Assembly (NCBI GenBank): GCA_964533785.1
Contig: CAZHNG010000002.1
Coordinates: 1 to 62,576, forward strand
Length of the DNA stretch: 62,576 nucleotides
Source: JANQRV01 sp964533785
GTDB taxonomy: Bacteria > Bacteroidota > Bacteroidia > Chitinophagales > Saprospiraceae
Direction: 5' to 3'
Below the pieces are notes generated by a model, which worked only from the letters and a program-made list of their open reading frames with translations, searched no databases and was not told the DNA's origin. Positions 24,848 to 34,183 of the stretch are shown here, one piece after another (the stretch's first letter is position 1; every line of letters starts with the position of its first letter). Both the position numbers and the translations under genes were made by a program.

Positions 24848-25940
24848 ACGTGCTTTTATTTACTTGAAAATACTTGAAACTATGTTGGTTCTCAATGTTT
24901 TTTAAAGATTCAAAAATGAGTTTGATCACATTTTCCACATCGTCTTTATGTGCCATTTCCACTGTCGTATGCATGTAGCGCAAGGGTAAAGAAATCAGTG
25001 CCGATGGCGTACCACCATTGGAATAGGCAAAGGCATCGATATCTGTGCCGGTACCGCGAGATGCTGCTTCACGCTGGAAAGGGATTTTCTTTTTTTCAGC
25101 CGTTGCTATGATTAGGTCCAATAGTTTGTTGTGAACAGCGGGAGCATAGGTCAAAGATGGCCCTTCACCACATTTAATATCACCAATTTTTTTGGCGTTC
25201 ATGAGTGGCGTTTGGGTGTCATGCGTGACATCCGTGACAATTGCGACATCCGGTTTTATCGTTTGAGCTATCATGGTTGCTCCACGCATTCCTACCTCTT
25301 CCTGAACGGAATTGACAATGTATAAAGAATAGGGAAGTTTGACTTTTTTCTTTTTGATCAGCCGGGCCACTTCAGCAATACAGAAACCGCCCATTCGATT
25401 ATCGAGTGCACGTCCCATGTAAAAGCGGTCATTCATGATGCTTAGCTCATCGGGATAGGTAATGACACAACCTACGTGAATACCCATTTCCAGTACCTCA
25501 TCTTTATTTTTTGCACCTACATCGATGAAGATGTTCTCTATTTTGGGTACTATCTTATTGTCTCCGTTACGGGTGTGGATGGCAGGCCAACCGAAAACAC
25601 CTTCAACAATGCCTTTTTTGGTATGAATTCTCACCCTTTTGGAGGGAGCAATGAGATGATCGGAACCGCCATTACGAATGACGTTAATGAAACCATCTTT
25701 CGAAATATGATTGACGAACCAGGAAATCTCATCAGCATGCCCTTCAATAACGACTTTATAATCCATTCCAGGATTGATAATACCGTAAGCGGAACCGTAA
25801 TTATCAATCTCAGTTTCATCTACAAAGGGTTGGATATATTCTAACCAAATTTGTTGTCCGTGCGATTCAAATCCAGTGGGAGAGGCGTTGTTCAAGTATT
25901 GGCGAAGAAAGACCTCAGATGTTTTCGTGATTATTGACAT
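24840..25940 (-). CDS. M42 family metallopeptidase (glutamyl aminopeptidase type)
   Basis: A 366-residue dinuclear zinc aminopeptidase of the M42 family, which forms tetrahedral dodecamers that trim peptides. Visible ligands and catalytic residues are His68 and Asp70 (VIEGHADEIS), Asp180 (RALDNRMGG), Glu214-Glu215 (VQEEVGMRG), Asp237 (VTDVTHD) and His324 (RYMHTTVEM). The PDZ-like insertion domain spans about residues 75-165. Members are sometimes annotated as endoglucanases, but the residues fit a peptidase. Cytoplasmic, with no signal peptide. It overlaps the downstream UbiA-like gene by 8 bases. Confidence 0.93.
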   Translation of the reverse strand: MSIITKTSEVFLRQYLNNASPTGFESHGQQIWLEYIQPFVDETEIDNYGSAYGIINPGMDYKVVIEGHADEISWFVNHISKDGFINVIRNGGSDHLIAPSKRVRIHTKKGIVEGVFGWPAIHTRNGDNKIVPKIENIFIDVGAKNKDEVLEMGIHVGCVITYPDELSIMNDRFYMGRALDNRMGGFCIAEVARLIKKKKVKLPYSLYIVNSVQEEVGMRGATMIAQTIKPDVAIVTDVTHDTQTPLMNAKKIGDIKCGEGPSLTYAPAVHNKLLDLIIATAEKKKIPFQREAASRGTGTDIDAFAYSNGGTPSALISLPLRYMHTTVEMAHKDDVENVIKLIFESLKNIENQHSFKYFQVNKSTFV

Positions 25941-26032
25941 GAATTATGCTTTACTTTGTGTAGTTTTGACCTGCAAAGATATAAAACAAACGTTGATTAA
26001 AAAGCCTCCTTTTACAAACATTGATCTAGAGT

Positions 26033-26695
26033 TTAAGCTACTAAATTACGCAAGGCAATATTCAACTCCTCCACGGCGAGCTCCAATTTCCAATTAGCTT
26101 TATTTCTTGGTTCCACGTAGTTGGAAATAGACCGAAGGGCAACAAATGGCATTTTACAGTCTAAACAGCAATAGAAAAAAGCTGCTCCTTCCATCGTTTC
26201 TATTTGCGGATCGTATTTTTCCTTAATGGAGTCGATGCTTGATTGGGTGCCGGTAACCGTGTTAACCGTAACGGCATTTACGGCCGGCCAGGCTTCCCAA
26301 AGTAAAGGAGAAGGGTTGGTTAACTTTTTATTATTAAAAGGAAATTCGTCAGCTAATAGCCCTAACTCAAAAGCATCCAGGAAAGTTCCTTCCTTATTTT
26401 GGGCGCCGATATCCCCGAATTGATCCGTCGTTACTTCTACGACTTGCCCTGGTTTCAGGTTATAGTCAAAAGAACCGGCAATACCAGCTTGGATGATTTG
26501 ATCGTAGTGGTTGGTCGCAAGGTGAGCCCCTAAATGATAAGCGGTGAGCATACTACTCACTCCATGGATTAATATGTCAATATCATGCTGCTCACTCACG
26601 AAAGAAAATTGGTTTTTTGAATGATAACTTTTCTGTAAAAAATTGTAAAAAGGGCTTATTTCCGTATAGGTCGATGCAACGATCAGTTTCCTCAT
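26033..26695 (-). CDS. mqnB: Futalosine hydrolase
   Basis: A 220-residue nucleoside phosphorylase/hydrolase-fold enzyme that removes adenine or hypoxanthine from futalosine-type intermediates in the futalosine route to menaquinone. Signs are the N-terminal IVASTYTEISPF, GVSSMLTAYHLG, AGIAGSFD (near residue 72), ETMEGAAFFYCCL (near 165, the base- and ribose-binding segment) and SNYVEPRNKANW near the end, wording typical of MqnB rather than MTA nucleosidase. It lies 10 bases after the barrel-protein gene on the same strand, so the two are probably co-transcribed. No other mqn gene lies in the window. Confidence 0.88.
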   Translation of the reverse strand: MRKLIVASTYTEISPFYNFLQKSYHSKNQFSFVSEQHDIDILIHGVSSMLTAYHLGAHLATNHYDQIIQAGIAGSFDYNLKPGQVVEVTTDQFGDIGAQNKEGTFLDAFELGLLADEFPFNNKKLTNPSPLLWEAWPAVNAVTVNTVTGTQSSIDSIKEKYDPQIETMEGAAFFYCCLDCKMPFVALRSISNYVEPRNKANWKLELAVEELNIALRNLVA

Positions 26696-26705
26696 TTGAG
26701 TTGCC

Positions 26706-27512
26706 TTATTTGTTTAGTTGATAATTTATACCAAGACTGGGCGAGATGCCGAGTTGAGGATGTTGGGCCATCGCGAGATCGATTGAAAGTTGTTGGTTCA
26801 ATAGATATCCAATGCCTAAATATAGGTTGGCCGGCTGAGTCGCTACTCCTGTTCTTAGTGCCAGCTGTTCTATGATATGGTAGCTGATTCCTGCTTTGAA
26901 GCGGACGGGATACTCGATGTCCTTTTCCAGCTCCAGGTTGATAAAAGCTTTTTTTGATAATATATAAGCTATGCCGAGGCTATAAATGATGGGTAAATCT
27001 TCGTCCTCTAAAACAGAGACTCTTACGGGGTTTTGGGTATGCACGCCCAGGTAGAGGTCCGGAAGCAACTCCGCAAGCAAACCAAATTCAAAGGAAAAAA
27101 CGGCCGTGTTTCCATATTCGTCGATCCTGGTGTTTTGCGCGAAAAATTGTGCACCGATAGAAAAACGGTCCATTAGTTTTCTGCTGTAAGCGATCCCCGC
27201 TTTTTGTTCCTGAAATTGATCGGTTCCCAAGTAATTAAGTACCAGTCCAAAAGTTCCGGAACTGGTCGGGTGAGCTATTCCAATGCCTACCGTACGCAAA
27301 TCGGCAAGCCCGTAAAGTTGCTGTACAAAACCGCTTGCGGATGTTTGATCTACGAAAGCCAGACCAGCCTGGTTGCTCCAAATACTATGGATATTTCTAA
27401 GAGCAACAGTTGCGCCGCCAATGCTAAGATTATGACTATCTTCCAGGATATTTTGACCAAAAACCGGTGTAAAGCAGAAAAAAACAAAAAAAGATACAAA
27501 AGCGCTTTTCAT
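26706..27512 (-). CDS. Outer-membrane beta-barrel protein (PorV/PorQ-like)
   Basis: A 268-residue exported protein. A signal peptide (MKSAFVSFFVFFCFTPVFGQ) is followed by SIGGATVALRNIHSIWSNQAGLA, an opening shared by FadL/PorV/PorQ-type barrels, and then regular alternating strands to the end. It is shorter than PorQ or PorV (about 340-390), so a T9SS role is only a guess. It lies 55 bases downstream of a T9SS cargo gene and 10 bases upstream of mqnB, suggesting one operon of three genes. Confidence 0.7.
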   Translation of the reverse strand: MKSAFVSFFVFFCFTPVFGQNILEDSHNLSIGGATVALRNIHSIWSNQAGLAFVDQTSASGFVQQLYGLADLRTVGIGIAHPTSSGTFGLVLNYLGTDQFQEQKAGIAYSRKLMDRFSIGAQFFAQNTRIDEYGNTAVFSFEFGLLAELLPDLYLGVHTQNPVRVSVLEDEDLPIIYSLGIAYILSKKAFINLELEKDIEYPVRFKAGISYHIIEQLALRTGVATQPANLYLGIGYLLNQQLSIDLAMAQHPQLGISPSLGINYQLNK

Positions 27513-27567
27513 TCGGAATGAAAGTTTTCGTGAAGGTAATGAAAAGCTTTTACAGATCTTATTGTGA

Positions 27568-29403
27568 TTATTGCTTTACCGTAAACAACTTGGTTTTCAT
27601 ACCTTCTTCGGCTTTTAAAAAGAGGAAGTAGCTTCCGGCAGGAAAATCCGCCACATTCCATTTGAGGGTACCTTCTTTTGCATTGCTCAACACCTTATCT
27701 GCCATTATTTTACCGGATGCGTCCAGGATGCTAAGTTTTAAGGTGGAGGATAATTGCCGTAGTTCGTAATTTATTTGAAGTTCGTCTTTTACAGGATTGG
27801 GGAACAATTGAACCTGGTGATCTTCCAACTCCGGAGAATCCACACTGACGGGTGTATCTCCCTGAATGCGCAATCTTACGATTGGCGTTATCCTGGTATC
27901 CCTGAAGCCTCCGAGGAACCAAATATCGTTTTTAACAACCGTTGCCGGGTCAAAATAATAAGGTAGCAAGGAATACGGGGCATAGAGTTCTTTTGTTAAT
28001 TCGATCATGGCTATGTATTGGGTACCTGCTTTTAAGGGCACGCCAAATTCGCCGGTATTCAGGTCTATAAGTGGAGCATTAACGGGTTCTTCATTTGCTT
28101 CTTTTCCAAAAGTATAACTACCGAAGCCGGCCACCACGACATCATTGTCGTTGAAAATTTCGTCGTTATTATCTTCCTTTACTTCGTAGAGAAATACATT
28201 GACGGTTTCCCCTTCGTGTTTGTAACTACCATCGAAAAGAGGCGGGCCGGAAGAAATAGCAAATTCAATTGACATAGCCTTATCACCAGGATTAGGAATA
28301 TTGAAAACATGTCCGATTTCCCAGGTGTTATTATTGATCGTACCGGGTTGTGTTACACCCGCTATTTGTCCATTGTCTTTTGTGAAAACCGTTTTGGTGA
28401 TAATAAATTCCGTCCTTTTATGATTAGAAGACCTGTTTTCATCAGTTTGCGACTGGTTCACACTGTAGTCCAGGTAATAGGTACCTTCCCGCATCGGGGT
28501 GTAACCGTTCTGCATTGAGATCATTTGAGATTGCCCGGGCTCTATCAAGTCCAATGGTTGGCTGGTTACTTCCGTGATTACGCCTATGTCGTCACTTACG
28601 GCAGCTTTAAGCCTAACCGTATTTTGATCTACAAGACCGAAATTATCAACTATGGCTGCAAAGTTGATGGGAGACACCTGGCTGATCGGGGTAGCATAAT
28701 TAGGGGCCACTCTGACTGTATCGATTTTCAGATCGTTGGTGAGTTCTGCGAGATGAATATCGTCGATTTGCCAGAACCAGGCGCAACCATATATATCGCC
28801 TGCCTGAACGGTAGAAGGATCGGAAATGAATTGGAAAGCAAAACGAAAAGAGCTTTGCCCGGCAGCATACGGAGTCAAATCAACCACAATATTATGTGGG
28901 TTATGTAATCGATCAACATAGGAAGTACCGTAAGAAAAATCATTATTATTTAAATCTTCGAACAGCTCTATTTTTGCCCAGCTTTCCAGGTCGCCGATGT
29001 TTGATCCGACTCTGATGAAAACTTTATCATTAAACCTCCGGTAGACGGTTTCAAAAATGAGGAAAATTCGCTCGCGATCAAGGCCGCTGATCGGAGGAGA
29101 AACCAGCCAGGCATCTTGGTTTTTTTCACTGCAATTGTAATCCGAATCAAAAATGACCCAACCATTATTGGCCGAAGGAGATTCAATAGGTGGGTAGTTG
29201 GTATTGTTTGGACCTTTGCTCGTATATACCCAATTGGCACTTTCTGCGTTATTGCCTGCTAAGGTAATGGCTGTCCAGCTAGATGGTATATCCCGGTTAA
29301 AGGTTTCACTGAAAAATACCTGGGCAAGAGCGTAATTTGTGAAAAACAAGAAAAATGTCAAGCTTAGCAGTAAGCAAAATGGGTTTGTAGCTTTTAGCTC
29401 CAT
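27568..29403 (-). CDS. T9SS-exported protein with a choice-of-anchor J domain
   Basis: A 611-residue secreted protein. The signal peptide ends near residue 27 (NYALAQ). Residues about 28-210 resemble a choice-of-anchor/cleaved-adhesin jelly roll (VFFSETFNRDIPSSWTAITLAG...DAWLVSPPISGL). The middle (about 220-520) is beta-rich, with an Ig-like segment (LKIDTVRVAPNYATPISQVSP). The C-terminal 85 residues are a type A T9SS sorting domain (VQLFPNPVKDELQINYEL...PAGSYFLFLKAEEGMKTKLFTVKQ). It should be surface-attached or secreted. Function unknown, possibly adhesion. First gene of a likely operon with the barrel protein and mqnB. Confidence 0.82.
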   Translation of the reverse strand: MELKATNPFCLLLSLTFFLFFTNYALAQVFFSETFNRDIPSSWTAITLAGNNAESANWVYTSKGPNNTNYPPIESPSANNGWVIFDSDYNCSEKNQDAWLVSPPISGLDRERIFLIFETVYRRFNDKVFIRVGSNIGDLESWAKIELFEDLNNNDFSYGTSYVDRLHNPHNIVVDLTPYAAGQSSFRFAFQFISDPSTVQAGDIYGCAWFWQIDDIHLAELTNDLKIDTVRVAPNYATPISQVSPINFAAIVDNFGLVDQNTVRLKAAVSDDIGVITEVTSQPLDLIEPGQSQMISMQNGYTPMREGTYYLDYSVNQSQTDENRSSNHKRTEFIITKTVFTKDNGQIAGVTQPGTINNNTWEIGHVFNIPNPGDKAMSIEFAISSGPPLFDGSYKHEGETVNVFLYEVKEDNNDEIFNDNDVVVAGFGSYTFGKEANEEPVNAPLIDLNTGEFGVPLKAGTQYIAMIELTKELYAPYSLLPYYFDPATVVKNDIWFLGGFRDTRITPIVRLRIQGDTPVSVDSPELEDHQVQLFPNPVKDELQINYELRQLSSTLKLSILDASGKIMADKVLSNAKEGTLKWNVADFPAGSYFLFLKAEEGMKTKLFTVKQ

Positions 29404-29454
29404 GAGATTTATACTTTCGGTTGAGATGAATTGCTATTATACTTATTAACGTAT

Positions 29455-29462
29455 CAAAAATA
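29455..29462 (-). promoter_or_regulatory. Putative -7 element of the choice-of-anchor J gene
   Basis: On the minus strand this reads TATTTTTG, matching TAnnTTTG, 51 bases before the start codon. No good -33 box is seen. The rest of the 29404-29669 spacer is AT-rich and shows nothing else. Confidence 0.35.
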
Positions 29463-29669
29463 TACTTAGACTGATCAATCACAGAACGGTAATGCTCATG
29501 ATTAAAAGTTGCGAAAAACCTGATTGTGATTATGCTTTTTAACTGATACGAAAATCAGAATTTTGGGGTGATCATTTTAACACTGTTCGTTCAATTGGAT
29601 AGAAATTTCCCATTCCCTGCAAAGTTAAAGTAAAAACCTTATCAAATAAAACAAAATTTAATATTTACT

Positions 29670-30674
29670 TTAAAGGGGAGATAAATGACTGGTTTGGCGC
29701 GTAGAATGATATTCCTGGATGAGCTTTTCCTTGTCTACGGGAACCACCCCTAGTTTTTCACAAACTTGCCCGCCTGCCAGATTAGCTAAAAAAGGGATTT
29801 CTTCCAAATACTGTGGTGTCACCAGGCCCAGAGCAGCAATGCTGATGACAGTATCGCCGGCACCGGAAACATCGGCAATACTTCTGGGGGTGGTAGGTAC
29901 GAGTTTTCCTTTCCCTTTGTTATCCCAAAATAAACCTTTTTCGGAAAGCGTAATCAAGGTATAGTCGTTTCCTAGGTTTGAATTTATTGCTTTGGCTGCT
30001 TTTTTCATGCTTTCCAGCGAACTGTCTATTGGAAAATTTAATTGATTGGCAATTTCTTTCAGGTTGGGTTTGAATAATGTAACGTGGTTGTAGGCCCAGA
30101 AATTCTTGTATTTTGGATCAACAGCAGTTGGAATATCCCTTTTGATCGCTTCCAGTAGAATAGCCCGGATAACTTTCTGCGAAAGCACCCCCTTATTATA
30201 ATCCTGAAAGAGGATAACGTCGATTTGCTTATTATTCAAAAGGTGGATCACTTTTTCAAGCAGTACGGTTTCTTCTTCTTCGTTTAATTCGGAAGTATCT
30301 TCTTTATCGACCCTAAGTAATTGTTGGTTTTGCGCCGAAATTCTAGTTTTAACGGTGGTTTGCCGGTAAGAAGATTGAATAATACCGTCTGGGTTTATTC
30401 GGTGTTTGGGCAGAAGTTCCAGCAATGTTTGGCTGTTTTCATCTTCTCCGATAATACTGCAAAGGATGGAATTCGCTCCGAGGGCATTGGTATTAAGCGC
30501 TACGTTCGCAGCTCCACCAAGTCTATTCTCAATACTCTCCATTCTTACTATGGGAACCGGCGCCTCTGGTGAAATACGATCAACTCTTCCATTGATATAG
30601 CGATCGATCATTACATCTCCGATAATTAATACGGTCACTTTTTCCCATGCAGAAAACAAATCTTCAATGTTCAT
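29670..30674 (-). CDS. hldA: D-glycero-beta-D-manno-heptose-7-phosphate kinase
   Basis: A 334-residue PfkB/ribokinase-family sugar kinase. The N-terminus (VLIIGDVMIDRYINGRVDRISPEAPVPIVR) and GGAANVALN match the kinase half of RfaE/HldE, and the anion hole and catalytic base appear in DVSGAGDTV near residue 265. It phosphorylates heptose-7-phosphate at C1 in ADP-heptose synthesis for LPS. The nucleotidyltransferase half of bifunctional HldE is absent, so a separate hldC-type gene would be needed. It lies 76 bases downstream of waaA on the same strand, fitting an LPS core role. Confidence 0.88.
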   Translation of the reverse strand: MNIEDLFSAWEKVTVLIIGDVMIDRYINGRVDRISPEAPVPIVRMESIENRLGGAANVALNTNALGANSILCSIIGEDENSQTLLELLPKHRINPDGIIQSSYRQTTVKTRISAQNQQLLRVDKEDTSELNEEEETVLLEKVIHLLNNKQIDVILFQDYNKGVLSQKVIRAILLEAIKRDIPTAVDPKYKNFWAYNHVTLFKPNLKEIANQLNFPIDSSLESMKKAAKAINSNLGNDYTLITLSEKGLFWDNKGKGKLVPTTPRSIADVSGAGDTVISIAALGLVTPQYLEEIPFLANLAGGQVCEKLGVVPVDKEKLIQEYHSTRQTSHLSPL

Positions 30675-30750
30675 CGAGTAGTGCTTTTTATCAATCTAAA
30701 GTACGATACCTAAATATATACTAATTTGAACTCCATAAATGGATTTGAAA

Positions 30751-32019
30751 TTAGAATTCTGGTCTTTTAAACAGTATTTTTTCCATTTTTTGAAATACGG
30801 CCTCGGTGGCTCCTTCATTTTCAGTAATATAGAGCTTAACCGTGTCTTGGGCTAGTTGATAATTTGTTTCTTTTTCCAGCCAAAGAAAATGACGGCATAA
30901 TTCTTCTTCATTTTTAATACTGAAAGCACCCTGCTTCTTTACCATAGTTACGGCTTCTTGAAAGCTTTTATATTTGGGCCCGAAAATCACGGGCAAACCA
31001 AATGCCATTGGCTCCAGGATGTTATGGATGTTCTTACCAAATCCACCGCCAATATAGGCTAATTTGCCATATTGGTATATAGCGGACAGCATGCCAATAT
31101 TATCTACGATCAGGATTGTGTGTTTACTCTCCGTTACTTTTTCGTCCGTTAATTCGGAATACCGAATTGCCTTCGGAAAAAGCTTTTGTATTTCCCGGAT
31201 ATGTTTGGGGTGTACATCATGGGGAGCAACGATGACTTTCCAGTTTTTAGGTAAATGCCGGTGTACGAAAGGGGCTAGTATTTTCTCATCTTCGGGCCAG
31301 GTGCTGCCGCAAATCAAAACCGGAACATCTTTACAAAATACATCGATGATTTCTATCGGGGGAGCCTGCCTGGCAATCTGGGAAACGCGGTCAATTCTCG
31401 TATCACCAGTAATGCTGACTGAATCTTGAAGACCAATCCGTTCTAAATTTTTTTTTGATGATTCGTTTTGCACGAATATACAGGTATATTTCTTCAGTAG
31501 CTTTTTGAAGAGACTCCCGTACCATCTAAAAAAAAGCTGATCGGGTCTGAAGATGGCGGAAATCAGAAAGATCGGTATTTTTCGTTCGGCAGTTTGTTGA
31601 ATAAAATGCACCCAAAATTCGTATTTAACGAAAATGGCCAAATCCGGTCTAATGATCTCGAGGAATTGGTTAGCATTCTTTTTGGTGTCAAGGGGTAAAT
31701 AGGCAACATGATCTACCAGAGGATAATCTTTGCGGATCGCATAGCCCGAAGGAGAAAAAAAGGTCAAAAGGATGTGGGGAGAGTGTCTGGAAGCCCTGAT
31801 TGATTCGATTAGGGGGCGTCCTTGTTCGAACTCTCCTAAAGAAGCACAGTGTATCCAAATAACTTGATGAGCTGTTTTGGCCTTTTTTTGGAATATTTTT
31901 AAATGCTCTTTCCAGTCCTTCCTGCCCGACAACCATAATTTTGCTTTGGTATTAAAAAAAGAAGCTGCCCAGATTAAATAGTAATAAAGGCGTATAATTG
32001 CATTATAAACAAAGAGCAT
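30751..32019 (-). CDS. waaA: 3-deoxy-D-manno-octulosonic acid (Kdo) transferase
   Basis: A 422-residue Kdo transferase of the GT30 family that adds Kdo to lipid A precursors. It has an N-terminal membrane anchor (about residues 5-22) followed by the hallmark IHCASLGEFEQGRPLIESIR near residue 55. The C-terminal nucleotide-binding half shows GSTWPEDE, VAPHDVHPKHI, LAYIGGGFGKNIHNILEPMAFGLPVIFGP. Length is standard. It is divergent from the UXS gene, and the 127-base spacer carries the UXS promoter. It is probably co-transcribed with the heptose kinase. Confidence 0.95.
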   Translation of the reverse strand: MLFVYNAIIRLYYYLIWAASFFNTKAKLWLSGRKDWKEHLKIFQKKAKTAHQVIWIHCASLGEFEQGRPLIESIRASRHSPHILLTFFSPSGYAIRKDYPLVDHVAYLPLDTKKNANQFLEIIRPDLAIFVKYEFWVHFIQQTAERKIPIFLISAIFRPDQLFFRWYGSLFKKLLKKYTCIFVQNESSKKNLERIGLQDSVSITGDTRIDRVSQIARQAPPIEIIDVFCKDVPVLICGSTWPEDEKILAPFVHRHLPKNWKVIVAPHDVHPKHIREIQKLFPKAIRYSELTDEKVTESKHTILIVDNIGMLSAIYQYGKLAYIGGGFGKNIHNILEPMAFGLPVIFGPKYKSFQEAVTMVKKQGAFSIKNEEELCRHFLWLEKETNYQLAQDTVKLYITENEGATEAVFQKMEKILFKRPEF

Positions 32020-32089
32020 AAATGAATTTTAAGTGCAACAAGATTGAAGAATTCTAGTTTGCAAAAACTTTTGGTAAATGTATTGAATA

Positions 32090-32122
32090 TTTGTCTCAAT
32101 TAGAATAGCCGTTCTATCTTTG
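32090..32122 (+). promoter_or_regulatory. Bacteroidota-type promoter of the UXS-rfbB operon
   Basis: TTTG (32090-32093) and TATCTTTG (32115-32122) are separated by 21 bases, matching the -33/-7 pattern TTTG ... TAnnTTTG. It is the best promoter in the window and lies 24 bases before the GTG start at 32147, giving a short leader. Confidence 0.7.
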
Positions 32123-32146
32123 CACTGTTAACTAAAAACCAAACCA

Positions 32147-33103
32147 GTGAAAAGAGTATTAGTCGCCGGTGCTGCCGGTTTTTTGGGATCGCATCTATGT
32201 GACCGGTTCATCCATGAGGGTTATCAGGTCGTTGGAATGGACAACCTGATTACCGGAACCCTGGACAATATTGAACATCTATTCAAATTAAAAGCATTCG
32301 AATTTTACCATCATGATGTTACCAAATTTGTCCACGTTCCAGGGAAATTGGATTACATTCTCAACTTTGCCTCTCCTGCTAGTCCGATAGATTATTTGCG
32401 CATGCCGATTCCTACCTTGAAAGTGGGAGCTTTGGGGACGCATAATTTGTTGGGATTAGCAAAAGAAAAAAAAGCAAGGATACTGGTGGCTTCTACTTCT
32501 GAAGTATACGGAGATCCTTTAGTACATCCTCAGAAGGAAGATTACTGGGGAAATGTGAACCCTATCGGCCCAAGAGGAGTTTACGATGAAGCTAAGCGAT
32601 ACCTGGAAGCGATAACCGTTGCCTACAATAAATACCACGGTGTAGAGACCAGGATCGTACGTATTTTCAATACCTATGGCCCCAGGATGAGGGTAGACGA
32701 CGGAAGAGTACTGCCCACTTTTTTCAAACAGGCCATGCTAGGGGAAGGTTTGACCGTATTCGGTGATGGGTCACAAACCCGTTCATTCTGCTATGTTGAC
32801 GATTTGATCGAAGGGATTTACCGTCTCCTCCTTAGTGATTATGATATGCCCGTCAATATCGGTAACCCGGATGAAATCACCATTAAGGAATTTGGAGAAG
32901 AAGTGATGGCTTTAGTGGGCAATCCCGATGCGCATTTAGTGTACAAACCCTTGCCTACTGACGATCCTAAAATCCGCCAACCAGATATTTCCCTGGCAAA
33001 AAAAGTTTTGGATTGGGAACCTAAAATATCCCGCCCCGAAGGATTGCTCAGGACTTATGAGTATTTTAAAAAGGTGATCAATTTGGAACAGAAAATCGAA
33101 TAA
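32147..33103 (+). CDS. UDP-glucuronate decarboxylase (UDP-xylose synthase) type SDR
   Basis: A 318-residue extended SDR enzyme that probably converts UDP-glucuronate to UDP-xylose. NAD motif GAAGFLGSHLCD (residues 8-19), Glu119 in STSEVYGDP, catalytic Tyr146 and Lys150 (GVYDEAKR), and NTYGPRMRVDDGRV are all typical of the UXS family. The start codon is GTG, decided by the promoter 24 bases upstream and by the fingerprint position. The stop overlaps the rfbB start by one base (TAATG). The pair supplies nucleotide sugars for surface polysaccharide. Confidence 0.9.
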   Translation: MKRVLVAGAAGFLGSHLCDRFIHEGYQVVGMDNLITGTLDNIEHLFKLKAFEFYHHDVTKFVHVPGKLDYILNFASPASPIDYLRMPIPTLKVGALGTHNLLGLAKEKKARILVASTSEVYGDPLVHPQKEDYWGNVNPIGPRGVYDEAKRYLEAITVAYNKYHGVETRIVRIFNTYGPRMRVDDGRVLPTFFKQAMLGEGLTVFGDGSQTRSFCYVDDLIEGIYRLLLSDYDMPVNIGNPDEITIKEFGEEVMALVGNPDAHLVYKPLPTDDPKIRQPDISLAKKVLDWEPKISRPEGLLRTYEYFKKVINLEQKIE

Positions 33104-34155
33104 TGGACTATAAGAAAAGAATATTAGTAACCGGAGGAGCGGGATTTATCGGCTCTCATGTAATCAGGCTATTGGTGAATAATTATCCCGAATATTTGAT
33201 TGTCAATTTTGATAAGTTGACTTACGCGGGAAACCTCGAGAATTTGAAAGACATTGAAAGGGCAGCGAATTATGAGTTTACCAAAGGAGATATTACGGAA
33301 TGGGATGAGGTAATGAAGGCTATGAAAGATTTTGAAATAGATAACATTATTCACCTTGCAGCAGAATCACACGTAGATCGCTCCATTTCCAATCCGATGA
33401 GTTTTATAGAAACGAATATCGTAGGTACGGTGAATTTACTGAATGCCGTCAAAAGTCACTGGACCGCATTTGATGATAAACGGTTTTATCATATTTCTAC
33501 AGACGAGGTTTACGGCTCCTTAGGAGAAACAGGATTGTTTACGGAAGATACGGCCTATGATCCCCGCTCGCCTTATTCGGCTAGCAAAGCTAGTTCGGAT
33601 CACCTGGTGCGGGCATATTTTCACACCTACGGCGTACCGGTAATAATATCTAATTGCTCCAATAATTACGGGCCCAATCAATTCCCCGAAAAATTGCTAC
33701 CCTTAATGGTCAACAATATTAAAGAAAACAAGCCGCTTCCGATTTACGGGGACGGAAAATATACCCGCGATTGGCTTTGGGTGGAAGATCATGCACGCGC
33801 CATTGACCTGATCTTACACAAGGGCAGGGTAGGAGAGACCTACAACATCGGCGGGAATAACGAATGGAAAAACATCGACCTGGTTCTCAAATTATGCGAA
33901 ATAATGGATGAATTATTGGTGCGAGAACCAGGAACGTCAAAACAATTGATCAAGTTCGTGAAAGATCGTCCCGGCCACGACCGGCGTTATGCTATTGATG
34001 CTACGAAGATTAAAGAAGAATTAGGGTGGGAGCCAAGTATTAATATTGAAGAAGGATTGCGGATGATGGCAGAATGGTATCTTGAACATCAGGAATGGTT
34101 GGCCAATGTGACTTCAGGAACTTACCAGCAATATTATCAACAACAATACGGATAA
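33103..34155 (+). CDS. rfbB: dTDP-glucose 4,6-dehydratase
   Basis: A 350-residue SDR enzyme converting dTDP-glucose to dTDP-4-keto-6-deoxyglucose, the entry to rhamnose and other deoxysugars. NAD motif GGAGFIGSHV (residues 11-20), LAAESHVDRSI (86-95), the active-site trio Thr133-Asp134-Glu135 (HISTDEVYGSL), Tyr158 and Lys162 (SPYSASKASSDH) and NCSNNYGPNQFPEKLLP are all intact. It is coupled to the UXS gene by a one-base overlap. rfbA, rfbC and rfbD are not in the window. Confidence 0.95.
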   Translation: MDYKKRILVTGGAGFIGSHVIRLLVNNYPEYLIVNFDKLTYAGNLENLKDIERAANYEFTKGDITEWDEVMKAMKDFEIDNIIHLAAESHVDRSISNPMSFIETNIVGTVNLLNAVKSHWTAFDDKRFYHISTDEVYGSLGETGLFTEDTAYDPRSPYSASKASSDHLVRAYFHTYGVPVIISNCSNNYGPNQFPEKLLPLMVNNIKENKPLPIYGDGKYTRDWLWVEDHARAIDLILHKGRVGETYNIGGNNEWKNIDLVLKLCEIMDELLVREPGTSKQLIKFVKDRPGHDRRYAIDATKIKEELGWEPSINIEEGLRMMAEWYLEHQEWLANVTSGTYQQYYQQQYG

Positions 34156-34183
34156 ACTCAATCATAATCGAAATCAACGTATC